From: Comamonas testosteroni
GTDB lineage: Bacteria; Pseudomonadota; Gammaproteobacteria; Burkholderiales; Burkholderiaceae_C
DNA: 64,000 nt
Direction of reading: 5' to 3'
NCBI RefSeq assembly: GCF_030505195.1
Contig: NZ_CP129672.1
Coordinates: 3,134,501-3,198,500, forward strand
Shown here one piece after another: positions 44,327 to 53,291 of this stretch. The notes under the pieces were generated by a model. The model was given only the letters and a program-made list of their open reading frames with translations, was not told where the DNA came from and searched no databases. How positions within the stretch are numbered: position 1 is the stretch's first letter; each line of letters starts with the position of its first letter. The position numbers and the translations under genes are program-made.

Positions 44327-47029
44327 ATGAAAAGCGAGGAGGGGCATTCTCCGCTCACACCCTGGGTGATTGTCGCCCTCTATTTGTGCGTGGGGATGCT
44401 TTGGTTGGGGGCGCAGGCTGGCGTGCTCGGCCATTTTGATGTATCGCTGAATCGACAGTCGCTGCGCTGGCAGATAGGCCTGTTCATTGTTTGGTTGCTG
44501 GCGACAGCGCTGGTTGCACTTTGGTTTATGCAGCGAAAGACGCGCGCCGACCAGCGTGGCCGGGAGACGGCGCAGGAGCTGGCGTTGGTGGTGCGTCACG
44601 CGCCGGCCGGCATGGCTCGCGTGCATGTGGGCGGGGCAGAGATCGTCTGGGCCAATGCCAAGCTGGCGGGTTGGCTGGGCCGCAGCCTGGAGTCGCTGCG
44701 CGGTCAGGATTTTCGCGTTCTGGTGCCGGTGAATGACCAGGATGAAGTTGCTCTGCAGCTGCAGCGCCTTCTGGACGGCAGCACTGATTACTTCCAGGTG
44801 CTGCGCCAATGCGTGCATGCCGAAACCGGCAAGGTTACACCCGTGCTGTGCACCACCAGCCGCGTGGCGGCATCGGGTGTGGACGGGCCGGTGGCCCTGG
44901 TCTGCGTGTTGCAGGATCTCAGCGAGATGGTGAGTGCCCGCAAGGCCATGGTGCGCAGCGAGACCATGTTGCGCCTGGCGCTGGAGGGCAGCGGCAATGG
45001 CGTGTGGGAATGGGATGCACTGGAGCAGCGGCTGAATTTCTCCACGGGCATGAGCGCCTTGCTGCGCTACCAGGGCCAGGATCTAGCGCGCGAGTTCGAT
45101 TTCCAGCAGCGCCTGCACCCCGAGGATGCCGCAGCTGCGCGTGCCCAGGCCCAGCAGGCGCTGGAGCAGGGGTGCATGCTGGTGCTGACGGCACGTCTGC
45201 TGTGCTTTGACGGTCTGTATCGCTGGTTCCGCGCACGCGGCCAGGCCTACAAGGATGAGAGCGGACGTCTGATACGGATCTCGGGCCTGCTCTCCGACCA
45301 GACTGCGAGTCGAGAGGCCGATGAGCGCAGCCGCCTGGCCTCCACGGTGGTGGACAACACCATCGAGGGCGTGGTGGTAACCGACGCCCACAGCCGCATT
45401 CTCTCGGTCAACCACGCGTTCACGCGGCTGCTGGGCTTTTCCGAGCAGGAGATGCTGGGCAAGACGCCGCGCATGTTCAAGTCCGGCCGGCATGACAAGG
45501 CCTTCTACGACGCCATGTGGACCAACATGCACGCCACGGGCCACTGGCAGGGCGAAATCTGGAACAGGCGCAAGAACGGCGAGATCTTTCCCGAGCGCAT
45601 GTCGCTGAGCGCGGTCAAGGATGCCAACGACAAGGTGACGCATTACGTCTGCATGTTCACCGACATCTCGGCCGAGAAGGCGCGCGAGCAGCAGTTGGAG
45701 TTTCTGGCCCATCGCGACACCTTGACCGGTCTGCCCAACCGCTCTCAGTTCACGCGCATGCTGGGTGAGGCGGTGGAGCTGAGTCAGAGCACCAACCGTC
45801 GCATGGCCGTGTTGCTGTTTAATATCGACCGCTTCAAGGACGTGAACGACAGCTATGGCCACTCCATCGGCGACGAGGTGCTCAGGCATGTGGCTGTGCA
45901 GATGCAGGGTGCTTTGCGGCACGGCGACATCATTGGCCGCCTGGCGGGCGATGAAATCTGCGTGGTGGCCCAATCCATATGCGGCCACAACAGCGCGGTG
46001 GAAGTGGCCGAGCGTCTGATGGCCGCAGCCGGCCAGCCCTGGACCACGCCAGACGGGCTGTCTGTTGTGGTGAGTGTCAGTGCCGGTATCTGTCTGTACC
46101 CCGAGCATGCGCTGACGGCCGACGATCTGCTGCAGGGCGCCCATGCGGCGGTGTATGGAGCCAAGGCCAGGGGCTCCAATGCCTGGTGCTTCTTCCATGA
46201 AAACATGACCCAGGCTGCGCGCGAGCGCCTGGCCATGGAGGCGCGTCTGCGCCGTGCGCTGGAGCTGGGCCATATGCGTCTGTATTACCAGCCACAGATT
46301 GAGCTGGCAACGGGGCGCCTGATGGGGGCGGAAGCCCTGTTGCGCTGGTTGGACCCAGAGGAAGGGCTGATCTCGCCGGCGCGTTTCATTCCCGTGGCGG
46401 AAAACTCGGGCGTCATCGGCCCGCTGGGTCTGTGGGTGCTGGGTGAGGCCTGCCGTCAGGGCCAGCAATGGCGTGCTGCGGGCCTGCCTGATCTGACGAT
46501 TGCGGTCAATGTCTCGCTGCATCAGTTTTTGCTGACCGATATTGCCGGTGCCACGGCCGATGCGCTCAACAAGTCGGGTTTTCCGGCCAGCTTGCTGGAG
46601 CTGGAAATCACCGAAAGTGCACTGGCCAAAAAGCCCGAAGAGGCGTTGGCCGTGCTCAACCGCCTGCGCGAACTGGGCCTGCGCCTTGCCATTGATGACT
46701 TTGGCACCGGCTATTCCTCACTGGCGCACCTCAAGCGTTTTCCGCTCGATCTGCTCAAGATCGATCAAGGCTTTATCCGCGACATTCCGCACAGCGCGGA
46801 CGATATGACCATCAGCAGCTCGGTCATTGCCCTGGGTCATGCCATGGGCCTGAAGGTCCTGGCCGAAGGCGTGGAAACCCAGGAGCAGCTGACGTTCTTG
46901 CAGCAAAAAGGCTGTGACTACTTTCAGGGCTATTTCTGCAGCCGGCCCTTGCCGGCCGAAGACTTCACGCGCCTGCTGGAAAAGACGCGCGAGGGGCTGC
47001 CGCTGGTGTCTGTCGCAACCGCGCACTGA
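44327..47029 (+). CDS. Membrane PAS-GGDEF-EAL cyclic-di-GMP phosphodiesterase
   Basis: 900 residues. Two membrane helices (about 12-34 and 46-68), then three PAS-type domains (about 85-195, 205-330, 335-460), a GGDEF domain and an EAL domain. The GGDEF motif is AGDEI (residues 540-544), so cyclase activity is doubtful. The EAL motif is intact at 669-671 (GAEALLRW), with EITES, DDFGTGYSSL, LLKIDQGFI and AEGVET, so it should hydrolyse cyclic-di-GMP. Redox, oxygen or ligand sensing through the PAS domains would control motility or biofilm. AAGGAAA precedes the ATG. Confidence 0.92.
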   Translation: MKSEEGHSPLTPWVIVALYLCVGMLWLGAQAGVLGHFDVSLNRQSLRWQIGLFIVWLLATALVALWFMQRKTRADQRGRETAQELALVVRHAPAGMARVHVGGAEIVWANAKLAGWLGRSLESLRGQDFRVLVPVNDQDEVALQLQRLLDGSTDYFQVLRQCVHAETGKVTPVLCTTSRVAASGVDGPVALVCVLQDLSEMVSARKAMVRSETMLRLALEGSGNGVWEWDALEQRLNFSTGMSALLRYQGQDLAREFDFQQRLHPEDAAAARAQAQQALEQGCMLVLTARLLCFDGLYRWFRARGQAYKDESGRLIRISGLLSDQTASREADERSRLASTVVDNTIEGVVVTDAHSRILSVNHAFTRLLGFSEQEMLGKTPRMFKSGRHDKAFYDAMWTNMHATGHWQGEIWNRRKNGEIFPERMSLSAVKDANDKVTHYVCMFTDISAEKAREQQLEFLAHRDTLTGLPNRSQFTRMLGEAVELSQSTNRRMAVLLFNIDRFKDVNDSYGHSIGDEVLRHVAVQMQGALRHGDIIGRLAGDEICVVAQSICGHNSAVEVAERLMAAAGQPWTTPDGLSVVVSVSAGICLYPEHALTADDLLQGAHAAVYGAKARGSNAWCFFHENMTQAARERLAMEARLRRALELGHMRLYYQPQIELATGRLMGAEALLRWLDPEEGLISPARFIPVAENSGVIGPLGLWVLGEACRQGQQWRAAGLPDLTIAVNVSLHQFLLTDIAGATADALNKSGFPASLLELEITESALAKKPEEALAVLNRLRELGLRLAIDDFGTGYSSLAHLKRFPLDLLKIDQGFIRDIPHSADDMTISSSVIALGHAMGLKVLAEGVETQEQLTFLQQKGCDYFQGYFCSRPLPAEDFTRLLEKTREGLPLVSVATAH

Positions 47030-47054
47030 GGAGCGCCAGCGCTGCATCAGCCCG

Positions 47055-47975
47055 TCAAGGCTTGGGCGCTGGTTTGTTTTTCCATTGTTCGCGCAGTTGC
47101 TGGCATGGGTCCTCGGAGGCATTGCCTTCTAGCGTCAGCTGTTTGTCTGCCTTCATCGTGATAGCAGTCTGCGCTTTATCTGATTGAGCTATTGCCACTT
47201 TGGGCTTGAATTCTGCTGGCAGCCAGGTCGGAACGCCGATATCGCTGCGCACATGGCCGCGGCCTGCCACCAGCAGCACGCTTTTGCCGGGCTGGCCCAG
47301 CTCACGTAAGGCTGCTTCTGACACTCTGGCCATGGATTCGTCGCGGGCCAGCTGAATTCGGGCCATGGGCGCGAACTGCGATTCGGGCAGCAGGCCGCAG
47401 TGGCCGTCCTTGATGGCATCGAGCTGCAGCTGCCAGCCCGCAGCCGGCAGGTGTGCGTCGTAGCGGGACTCGCCCATGGCCTGCTTCATCCGGATGCGCG
47501 GCAGATTGCCGCCGAGCACGGGCACGCCGGTTTTCACGGCAGCCATCACCACCGGGCCATAGTCCTGCCAGGGCCAGCCGCCCGGGCCGCCGCCCTGAGC
47601 CCATTGCAGAGCGGTTTTCGCCTCCTCATCGTTGGCCGATGCTGGCAGGCTCCGGGTGCTGCCGCCTGCAGGTGCCATCTCGACCACCAATGCCGCGAGC
47701 CTGCCTTGCGATACCAGGTGGCGCACGGTAGCGGCTTCCCACTGGTGATGGGAAATCTGGTCATGCTGCTCGCCGAGCAGGATGACCGGTGTTCCTGCCC
47801 ACTGGTCCAGTGTCTGCAGCCACTCGGCATCGGTGGTTCGCTGAGCGCTTTGATGGGCGCAGCCGCCCAGCAGCAGGGCGCCGGCAAGCGCCGTAAGGGC
47901 CAAGGGATTGAAACGATTGAAGCGCTGGCGCGGCCGCGCCGCAGAAATGAAAGTCCACATATGAGCTGATTGCAT
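47055..47975 (-). CDS. ChaN-like haem-binding lipoprotein (DUF399)
   Basis: 306 residues from the ATG at 47975; alternatives at 47960 and 47993 cannot be excluded. A hydrophobic stretch ends in a lipobox-like LLGGCAHQ, so it is probably an outer-membrane lipoprotein. The DUF399 fold is shown by TPVILLGEQHDQISHHQWEAATV and GRGHVRSDIGVPTWL. Campylobacter ChaN binds haem as a dimer; an iron/haem role is inferred. The sequence TTCATCGTGATAGCA...CTTTATC inside the gene (47150-47190) resembles the window's AT-rich modules. Confidence 0.75.
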   Translation of the reverse strand: MQSAHMWTFISAARPRQRFNRFNPLALTALAGALLLGGCAHQSAQRTTDAEWLQTLDQWAGTPVILLGEQHDQISHHQWEAATVRHLVSQGRLAALVVEMAPAGGSTRSLPASANDEEAKTALQWAQGGGPGGWPWQDYGPVVMAAVKTGVPVLGGNLPRIRMKQAMGESRYDAHLPAAGWQLQLDAIKDGHCGLLPESQFAPMARIQLARDESMARVSEAALRELGQPGKSVLLVAGRGHVRSDIGVPTWLPAEFKPKVAIAQSDKAQTAITMKADKQLTLEGNASEDPCQQLREQWKNKPAPKP

Positions 47976-48107
47976 TCGTCTAAGACGGGGCATGGCTTCG
48001 TAGCTGTAGATTTCGTACCGGCTTTGCCCACCGAGTTTTGCCGCGATACTGCGGGGCATTGCCCCTGTCGCGCGTCCATTGTCGTGCCTTGCCGGATTCC
48101 CGTGCAC

Positions 48108-49208
48108 ATGTCCGTATTGCTTCCCCCCGCGTTTCTGGCTCGTGTGGCCGCCACCTTGCTGTTGGCCTGGTTGGCTGCCCAGCTCTGTCTGATGCTGCAT
48201 ACGCCGCTGCCCTGGATGCTGGGGCCACTGATTTCCGTCTCGCTGCTATCGATTGGCGGAGCTCCCACCCAAAGCTGGGCCAGGCTGCGCGATCTGGGGC
48301 AGTGGACGATAGGCGGAGCACTGGGCCTGTATTTCACTCCTGCCGTGACCGAGCTGGTGGCAGGCCTGTGGTGGGCGATTGCGCTGGCCATTGCCTGGGC
48401 CTTGCTGCTGGGCTGGGCCTTCGGGCGCTGGCTGTATCGCGTGCAGGCCGCCTCCATGCTGGCGCAGCCGGGCATGGATAAAGAGCGCTTGCGCGCCACA
48501 ACCTATTTCTCGGGCGCGATAGGCGCGGCCTCGGAGATGACGCTGCTGGCAGAGCGCGAGCATGCGCGCACCGATCTGGTGGCTGCAGCGCACAGCCTGA
48601 GGCTGGTGATCGTGACGGTGAGCATTCCTTTTGCCCTGCAATGGGCAGGATTGCAGGGCGATCCTAGCCTGACGCTGCCCAGCGTGCGTACCGTGCAATG
48701 GCCCGGCTTTGCCTGGCTGGTGCTGACCACTGGCGCGGGGGCATTGCTGATGCTCAAGCTCGGGCGTGCCAATCCCTGGTTTCTTGGCGCGCTGGCCGTA
48801 TCCATGGGCTTGACCATGGCAGGCCTGGAGCTGTCCGCCGTGCCGCAATGGCTGATAAATGCCGCCCAGTTGGTGATCGGCGTCAGCCTGGGGGTGCGTT
48901 TTCGACGTGAATTCCTGCACACGGCTCCGCGCTGGCTGGGCATGGTGGCGCTGGGTACCGTGGGCTTGATGGCCGTCTGCACCGGCTTTGCCTGGCTGCT
49001 GCACTGGGGCACAGGCCTGCCCTGGGTGACCTTGCTGCTGGGCACATCGCCGGGAGGCATTACCGAGATGGCCATCACCGCCAAGGTGCTGCAACTGGGC
49101 GTTCCTGTGGTCACGGCCTTCCAGGTCTGCCGGCTGATTGCCGTACTGCTGCTGGTGGCGCCGCTGTACCGGTGGCTGAACAAAGCACTGCCGGGGGCGA
49201 GGCCATGA
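48108..49208 (+). CDS. AbrB-family inner-membrane protein (ammonia monooxygenase-like name, transporter-like)
   Basis: 366 residues, about ten membrane segments in two repeated halves (PLPWMLGPLISVSLL and NPWFLGALAVSMGL mark the two AbrB repeats). The C-terminal half contains TSPGGITEMAITAK. The name AbrB here refers to the membrane repeat, not the DNA-binding protein. Transport role and substrate are unknown. The start at 48108 was chosen as the first ATG before a hydrophobic segment. The next gene overlaps its stop by ATGA. Confidence 0.75.
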   Translation: MSVLLPPAFLARVAATLLLAWLAAQLCLMLHTPLPWMLGPLISVSLLSIGGAPTQSWARLRDLGQWTIGGALGLYFTPAVTELVAGLWWAIALAIAWALLLGWAFGRWLYRVQAASMLAQPGMDKERLRATTYFSGAIGAASEMTLLAEREHARTDLVAAAHSLRLVIVTVSIPFALQWAGLQGDPSLTLPSVRTVQWPGFAWLVLTTGAGALLMLKLGRANPWFLGALAVSMGLTMAGLELSAVPQWLINAAQLVIGVSLGVRFRREFLHTAPRWLGMVALGTVGLMAVCTGFAWLLHWGTGLPWVTLLLGTSPGGITEMAITAKVLQLGVPVVTAFQVCRLIAVLLLVAPLYRWLNKALPGARP

Positions 49209-49450
49209 TCCGCATTAGGCGAAACCCCTGGAAGTCGGTCCTGATCATCAGCGCCTGCGCCGGCTTTGTGGTGGCCGGACTTCTGATGTGGATGGCCTGG
49301 GAGCACAACCCCCAGTGCGAGATTCACTGCGCAGAGCAAGGCATTGACTGGGGCTACTGGCTGGCGCTGGGGGCGGGATGGTGGCTGCTGGGCTTTCTGG
49401 GCGGCATGCTGACTGCCTGGGTGTTGCTGCTGTTGTGCAGAAGGTCATAG
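49205..49450 (+). CDS. Small two-helix membrane protein
   Basis: 81 residues with two membrane segments (VLIISACAGFVVAGLLMWMAW and YWLALGAGWWLLGFLGGMLTAWVLLLL) and two cysteines in the loop (PQCEIHCAEQG). The ATG overlaps the AbrB-gene stop (ATGA), so it is translationally coupled. No family assigned. Terminator follows. Confidence 0.75.
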   Translation: MIRIRRNPWKSVLIISACAGFVVAGLLMWMAWEHNPQCEIHCAEQGIDWGYWLALGAGWWLLGFLGGMLTAWVLLLLCRRS

Positions 49451-49495
49451 CGGCAGGCGCTCGGGAGATCAGCGATGTAGCCGTCTTCAGACATT

Positions 49496-49523
49496 AAAAA
49501 ACCACTCTTTCGAGTGGCTTTTG
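49496..49523 (+). terminator. Intrinsic terminator after the small membrane protein
   Basis: Stem ccactc / gagtgg (49502-49507 and 49512-49517) preceded by an A-run and followed by CTTTTG. The block cgagtggctttt/cgagtggcttt is then repeated in direct order at 49524. Confidence 0.7.
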
Positions 49524-49546
49524 TCGAGTGGCTTTGGGTACGTGGT

Positions 49547-49846
49547 TCAGTGAATGATGACCGGCTGCTGGGCCAGGCCCGTGTAGGTGTCGAGAATTTC
49601 CTCTACCTCTTCCTCGGTGGGGGCGTCCTGCTGCCAGGCGAGGATCTGCTTCTGGAACATTTCGGCCCAGGAGCCATCCAGATACACCTCCTTGCCCGAG
49701 CGCTTGTCCACGATCTCGAAGCCGTGGCGGGGCAGTTGATGGGCTTGCTTGGTCTCGGCCTTGGCTTTGCCTGCCGGAGCGTCTGCTTCCATATCGGGAC
49801 GCAGATGGAGCACCGCAAAGGATTCAGAGTCGTAAAGCATTTGCAT
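49547..49846 (-). CDS. DUF3567 family protein
   Basis: 99 residues. A Burkholderiales-specific family recognised by MQMLYDSESFAVLHL at the start, GFEIVDKRSGKEVYLDGSWAEMF, and EEVEEILDTYTGLAQQPVIIH at the end. Function unknown. AAGGGGGA precedes the ATG. No membrane or signal sequence. Confidence 0.88.
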   Translation of the reverse strand: MQMLYDSESFAVLHLRPDMEADAPAGKAKAETKQAHQLPRHGFEIVDKRSGKEVYLDGSWAEMFQKQILAWQQDAPTEEEVEEILDTYTGLAQQPVIIH

Positions 49847-50130
49847 GGTGTTCCCCCTTTCACTTCCGTTATGAGCATGCCTGCCATGGATATGGCGACA
49901 GGGTGCCGCATTTCAAGGTGGAAATGCCTGCTCTTGGCACTTGAGCACAGTATTCCACGGATTTGACATGGTTGTGGGCAACCGGCTTTCCCGATCTGTA
50001 GTAGGCAAGTCCTTGAACGGCGCGACAGCGTTCAGCCCGAGTCGATGCAGGTTGCAGGCCTTGGCTGGGAGGTGAGTGAGCGCTTTGGGTGCGGTGCTCC
50101 TGGGGTTTACGCCAGGGTGCGACATGGAGG
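49847..50130. other. 284-bp intergenic region
   Basis: Between two minus-strand genes. It holds a small hairpin gcatttc/gaaatgc (49908-49914 and 49921-49927) and the ribosome site of the DUF3567 gene. I see no promoter or repeat I can name. Confidence 0.4.
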
Positions 50131-51276
50131 CTATTGCGGCGCGGGCAGATATTTCTTGAGCTGCAGATCGACAAAGTCGTCCTGTCCCTGGGTGAGCTTG
50201 ATGCGCACGGGCAGGTATTGCATGGACGGAGCCAGCCAGACCGAACCGTGCTGGTCGCTGCTGCTTTTGCCGGGCAGCTTGTCCAGGCGCAGCGCCATGA
50301 CGCTGCCAAATGGCAGCTCCAGCGCCTCGCTGGCACCCACGCGGAACTGCCAGCGCACGGCTGAGCGTGCGCTGCTGGTGGTCAGCTCTATCAGAGTGCC
50401 TGGCGGATATTTCTCGGGGGCGGCAGCTATCAGGGCCGAGAGCTGCAGAAACACGCTGAGGCGGTCCTGCACGCCATCGCCAATGGCCGCATCGGTCTGG
50501 CCGCCGCTGTAGTGCGCCTTGCCGCTGGACACATCAAAGGCTGCGGACTGGGTTTTGCGACCCTTGTCGCTGAAGTTCAGTGGTTGCAGGCCCTTGGGTG
50601 TGATCAGCCCCTCGCTGGTCTGGGCGCGCTCGCCCAGCAAGAACATGCTGATCGACTGCCTGGCCTGGTAATACTGGCCGTCATGCTGCCACCGCAGTTG
50701 GGCGTCGGCCGAGTATTGAAAACCCTTGACCTGACCCGAGGCATTGAACTCCAGCGTTGCGGAGTTGGGCAATGTGACGGGCAGCACAGAGCCAGGCGGC
50801 AGCGGCGCGCTGCCTGCGGGCGTGACCTGGATGGGGCGGGCCGTGTCGGCACCATTGGCTTCGGGAGGCTCGGCCATGGGCTCGGGAGCCGGCTCTGCTG
50901 CAGCAGCGGGCTGCTCTGTATTGGTGGATGCTTCTGCTTCAGGAGCATCTTGCGGTTGTTGTTCCTGAGCTGGAGGCTGATTGGGCGCAGATTCCTGTTC
51001 GTCCGGCACGGGAGCAGAAGCCGGCGCTGGCGCCCGGGGTGCAGCTTGGGGTTTGGGCGCCGGAACTGGGGCCGGTTTGGGCGCTTCGTGTGCAGGAGGC
51101 GGAGGAGGGGGCGCTTGCAGCATACGCGTCTCCATCACGATCTGGTCGTCTGCTGCTTTGTCCGGCGGGCTCAGTTCGGGCAGACCCCAGAGCAATAGTC
51201 CATGGGCTGCCAGCACCAAGCCGGTGATGGGCAGCAGAGTCTTGTGTGCCTGGCTTGCCTGAGGGGAGCGGCCCAT
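50131..51276 (-). CDS. DUF3108 protein with a TonB-like Pro-rich N-terminus
   Basis: 381 residues. An N-terminal membrane helix (TLLPITGLVLAAHGLLLWG) is followed by a long Pro/Ala/Glu/Gln-rich region (about 50-165; PPPPPPAHEAPKPAPVPAPKPQ) and a C-terminal DUF3108 domain (FNASGQVKGFQYSADAQLRW, FEFRVG-like segments, ...VWLAPSMQYLPVRIKL). The layout resembles TonB: inner-membrane anchor, periplasm-spanning proline region, folded end. The function of DUF3108 is unknown, often linked with envelope lipids. An IclR-family gene ends 25 bp upstream on the same strand. Confidence 0.75.
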   Translation of the reverse strand: MGRSPQASQAHKTLLPITGLVLAAHGLLLWGLPELSPPDKAADDQIVMETRMLQAPPPPPPAHEAPKPAPVPAPKPQAAPRAPAPASAPVPDEQESAPNQPPAQEQQPQDAPEAEASTNTEQPAAAAEPAPEPMAEPPEANGADTARPIQVTPAGSAPLPPGSVLPVTLPNSATLEFNASGQVKGFQYSADAQLRWQHDGQYYQARQSISMFLLGERAQTSEGLITPKGLQPLNFSDKGRKTQSAAFDVSSGKAHYSGGQTDAAIGDGVQDRLSVFLQLSALIAAAPEKYPPGTLIELTTSSARSAVRWQFRVGASEALELPFGSVMALRLDKLPGKSSSDQHGSVWLAPSMQYLPVRIKLTQGQDDFVDLQLKKYLPAPQ

Positions 51277-51301
51277 GAGCGTGATTCGGAGATTGCGGGT
51301 T

Positions 51302-52093
51302 TCAGTGGTTGGGATCGGCGCGCCAGCCCAGATCGCTGGAGAGCTGGCGGGCAGCCGCCTGCAGCGGCGCGTCTATGGCGCCACCATAGTCCGGGTCGAA
51401 AGTCGCCAGCGAGCCCAGGGTCATCAGACCCAGCACGATATGGCCGGATGCGTCGAAGACCGGTACGCAAAAAGCCACGATGCCCGGCAGCACGGTGTCG
51501 ACCACGCGGGCTGTTCCACGACCGCGCACCTCGGCCAGCATGGCCGCCACGGCTTCCTCGGTCTGGGGCAGGTCCTGGCGCCGGGCTTTGCGTGCGCGCT
51601 CGATCTCGGGCTCCAGCAATGCGGCCGTCGCCTCGCGCGGCAGCCAGGCGCCGAAGCAGCGCCCCGTGGCCGATGCCAGCATGGGCATGACGTCGCCCAG
51701 GCGCAGGTTGGCGGTGACGGACTGCGCCGATTCCTCCCAATGCACGATGGTCGGGCCATGATTGCCCCAGACAGCGATGGCCAGCGTGTGATTAAGGGAC
51801 TCAAGCAGTGCCGGGATGCGTTCACGCGCCAGACGCACCGGGTCGAGGCGGGCCAGCGAGGCCAGGCCTATCTTCAGCGCTGCGGGGCCCAGGTCGTAGC
51901 GCGAATTGCGTTCGTCCTGCGTCACCAGACCGATGCGCTGAAAGCTCACCAGGTAGCGGTGAGCCTTGGCGGCACTCATGCCGGCGGCGGCGGCGACATC
52001 CTTGAGCATCAGCGGTCCGCTGGCCTGTGCCAGCGCCTCGACGAGGGAGAAACCCACTTCGACCGACTGAATCCCTGCGCGTTCCTTTTCCAT
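51302..52093 (-). CDS. IclR-family transcriptional regulator
   Basis: 263 residues. An N-terminal winged helix-turn-helix (LMLKDVAAAAGMSAAKAHRYLVSFQRIGLV) and a C-terminal GAF-like effector domain (GPTIVHWEESAQSVTANLRLGDVMPMLASATGRCFGAWL). Divergent from a fumarylacetoacetase-family hydrolase gene; a palindrome lies between them. It likely controls that gene in response to an aromatic-ring-cleavage product. The DUF3108 gene is 25 bp downstream. Confidence 0.9.
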   Translation of the reverse strand: MEKERAGIQSVEVGFSLVEALAQASGPLMLKDVAAAAGMSAAKAHRYLVSFQRIGLVTQDERNSRYDLGPAALKIGLASLARLDPVRLARERIPALLESLNHTLAIAVWGNHGPTIVHWEESAQSVTANLRLGDVMPMLASATGRCFGAWLPREATAALLEPEIERARKARRQDLPQTEEAVAAMLAEVRGRGTARVVDTVLPGIVAFCVPVFDASGHIVLGLMTLGSLATFDPDYGGAIDAPLQAAARQLSSDLGWRADPNH

Positions 52094-52117
52094 TGCAATA
52101 GAATCGTGTTTTGTTTA

Positions 52118-52133
52118 GTTAAATCAATTTAAC
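52118..52133. promoter_or_regulatory. IclR-type operator palindrome
   Basis: gttaaat-ca-atttaac, a perfect 7-2-7 palindrome in an AT-rich patch of the region between the IclR gene and the FAH-family gene. Confidence 0.55.
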
Positions 52134-52202
52134 CAATCGTAATTTTGGCTAGCGTTGTCTGGCATTGTGCCAGCACCGCCGCCGTGAGCAGAGGGACAGA
52201 GA

Positions 52203-53273
52203 ATGAAACTGGCAACCTATAAGGATGGCTCGCGCGACGGGCAACTGGTCGTGGTCTCGCGTGACCTGAGCCAGGCCTGCTATGCCACCGGTATTGCCAA
52301 CCGCATGCAGCAGGTGCTGGACGATTGGAGCTACATGGCCCCCCAGCTGCAGGATCTGTCGCACGAACTCAATCACGGCAAGGCCCGCCACGCGTTTCCC
52401 TTCGATCCCCAGCGCTGCATGGCACCGCTGCCGCGAGCTTATCAGTGGGCCGATGGCTCGGCCTACATCAACCATGTGGAGCTGGTGCGCAAGGCGCGCA
52501 ATGCCGAGGTGCCGGACAACTTCTACACCGACCCGCTGATGTACCAGGGTGGCAGCGATGATTTCATCGGCCCCTGCGACGATGTGATCGTCCCCAGCAC
52601 GGCCATGGGCATAGACTTCGAGGCCGAGATCGCCGTCGTTACCGGCGACGTGCCGATGGGCACGGATGCCAGGGATGCACTGGACGGCATCCGACTCGTC
52701 ATGCTGGCCAATGACGTGAGCCTGCGCAATCTGATACCTGGCGAACTGGCCAAGGGCTTCGGCTTCTTCCAGAGCAAGCCCGCCACGGCCTTCAGCCCCG
52801 TGGCTGTGACGCTGGACGAGCTGGGCGATGCCTGGAAGAGCGGCCGCCTGCATCTGACGCTGCAGAGCACCTGGAACGGCCGCAAGGTCGGCATGTGCGA
52901 TGCAGGCGAGGAGATGACTTTTCACTTCGGCCAGCTGATCGCCCATATCGCCAAGACCCGCAATGTACGCGCCGGCTCCATCGTGGGCAGCGGCACGGTG
53001 AGCAACAAGGGCGTGGAGACCGGCAGCGGCAAGAACAAGCGCATGGAATGGCCCAAGGGCTATAGCTGCATCGCTGAAAAGCGCTGCATAGAGACCATTC
53101 AGGACGGTGCGCCCAAGACCGAGTTCATGCAGTTCGGCGACACCATCCGCATCGAGATGAAGGGCAAGGACGGTCAGAGCATCTTCGGTGCCATCGACCA
53201 GAACATTGCGCCGCCCGGCGGCAGCAGGGATGAGGAGCCAGAGGGGAAGTCCTTGGATGGCTCCGAAGACTGA
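52203..53273 (+). CDS. Fumarylacetoacetate hydrolase (FAH) family protein
   Basis: 356 residues. The FAH fold is shown by the metal-binding run MGIDFEAEIAVVTGDVPMG, MLANDVSLRNLIPGELAKGFGFFQSKPATAFSP, and GSGTVSNKG. These enzymes hydrolyse fumarylacetoacetate or related 2-oxo/acyl-pyruvate products of aromatic-acid breakdown. The C-terminal 20 residues (APPGGSRDEEPEGK...) look like an added tail. GAGGGACAGAGA precedes the ATG. The divergent IclR gene is its likely regulator. Confidence 0.88.
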   Translation: MKLATYKDGSRDGQLVVVSRDLSQACYATGIANRMQQVLDDWSYMAPQLQDLSHELNHGKARHAFPFDPQRCMAPLPRAYQWADGSAYINHVELVRKARNAEVPDNFYTDPLMYQGGSDDFIGPCDDVIVPSTAMGIDFEAEIAVVTGDVPMGTDARDALDGIRLVMLANDVSLRNLIPGELAKGFGFFQSKPATAFSPVAVTLDELGDAWKSGRLHLTLQSTWNGRKVGMCDAGEEMTFHFGQLIAHIAKTRNVRAGSIVGSGTVSNKGVETGSGKNKRMEWPKGYSCIAEKRCIETIQDGAPKTEFMQFGDTIRIEMKGKDGQSIFGAIDQNIAPPGGSRDEEPEGKSLDGSED

Positions 53274-53291
53274 ACCCTCGATCCAGCCGCC

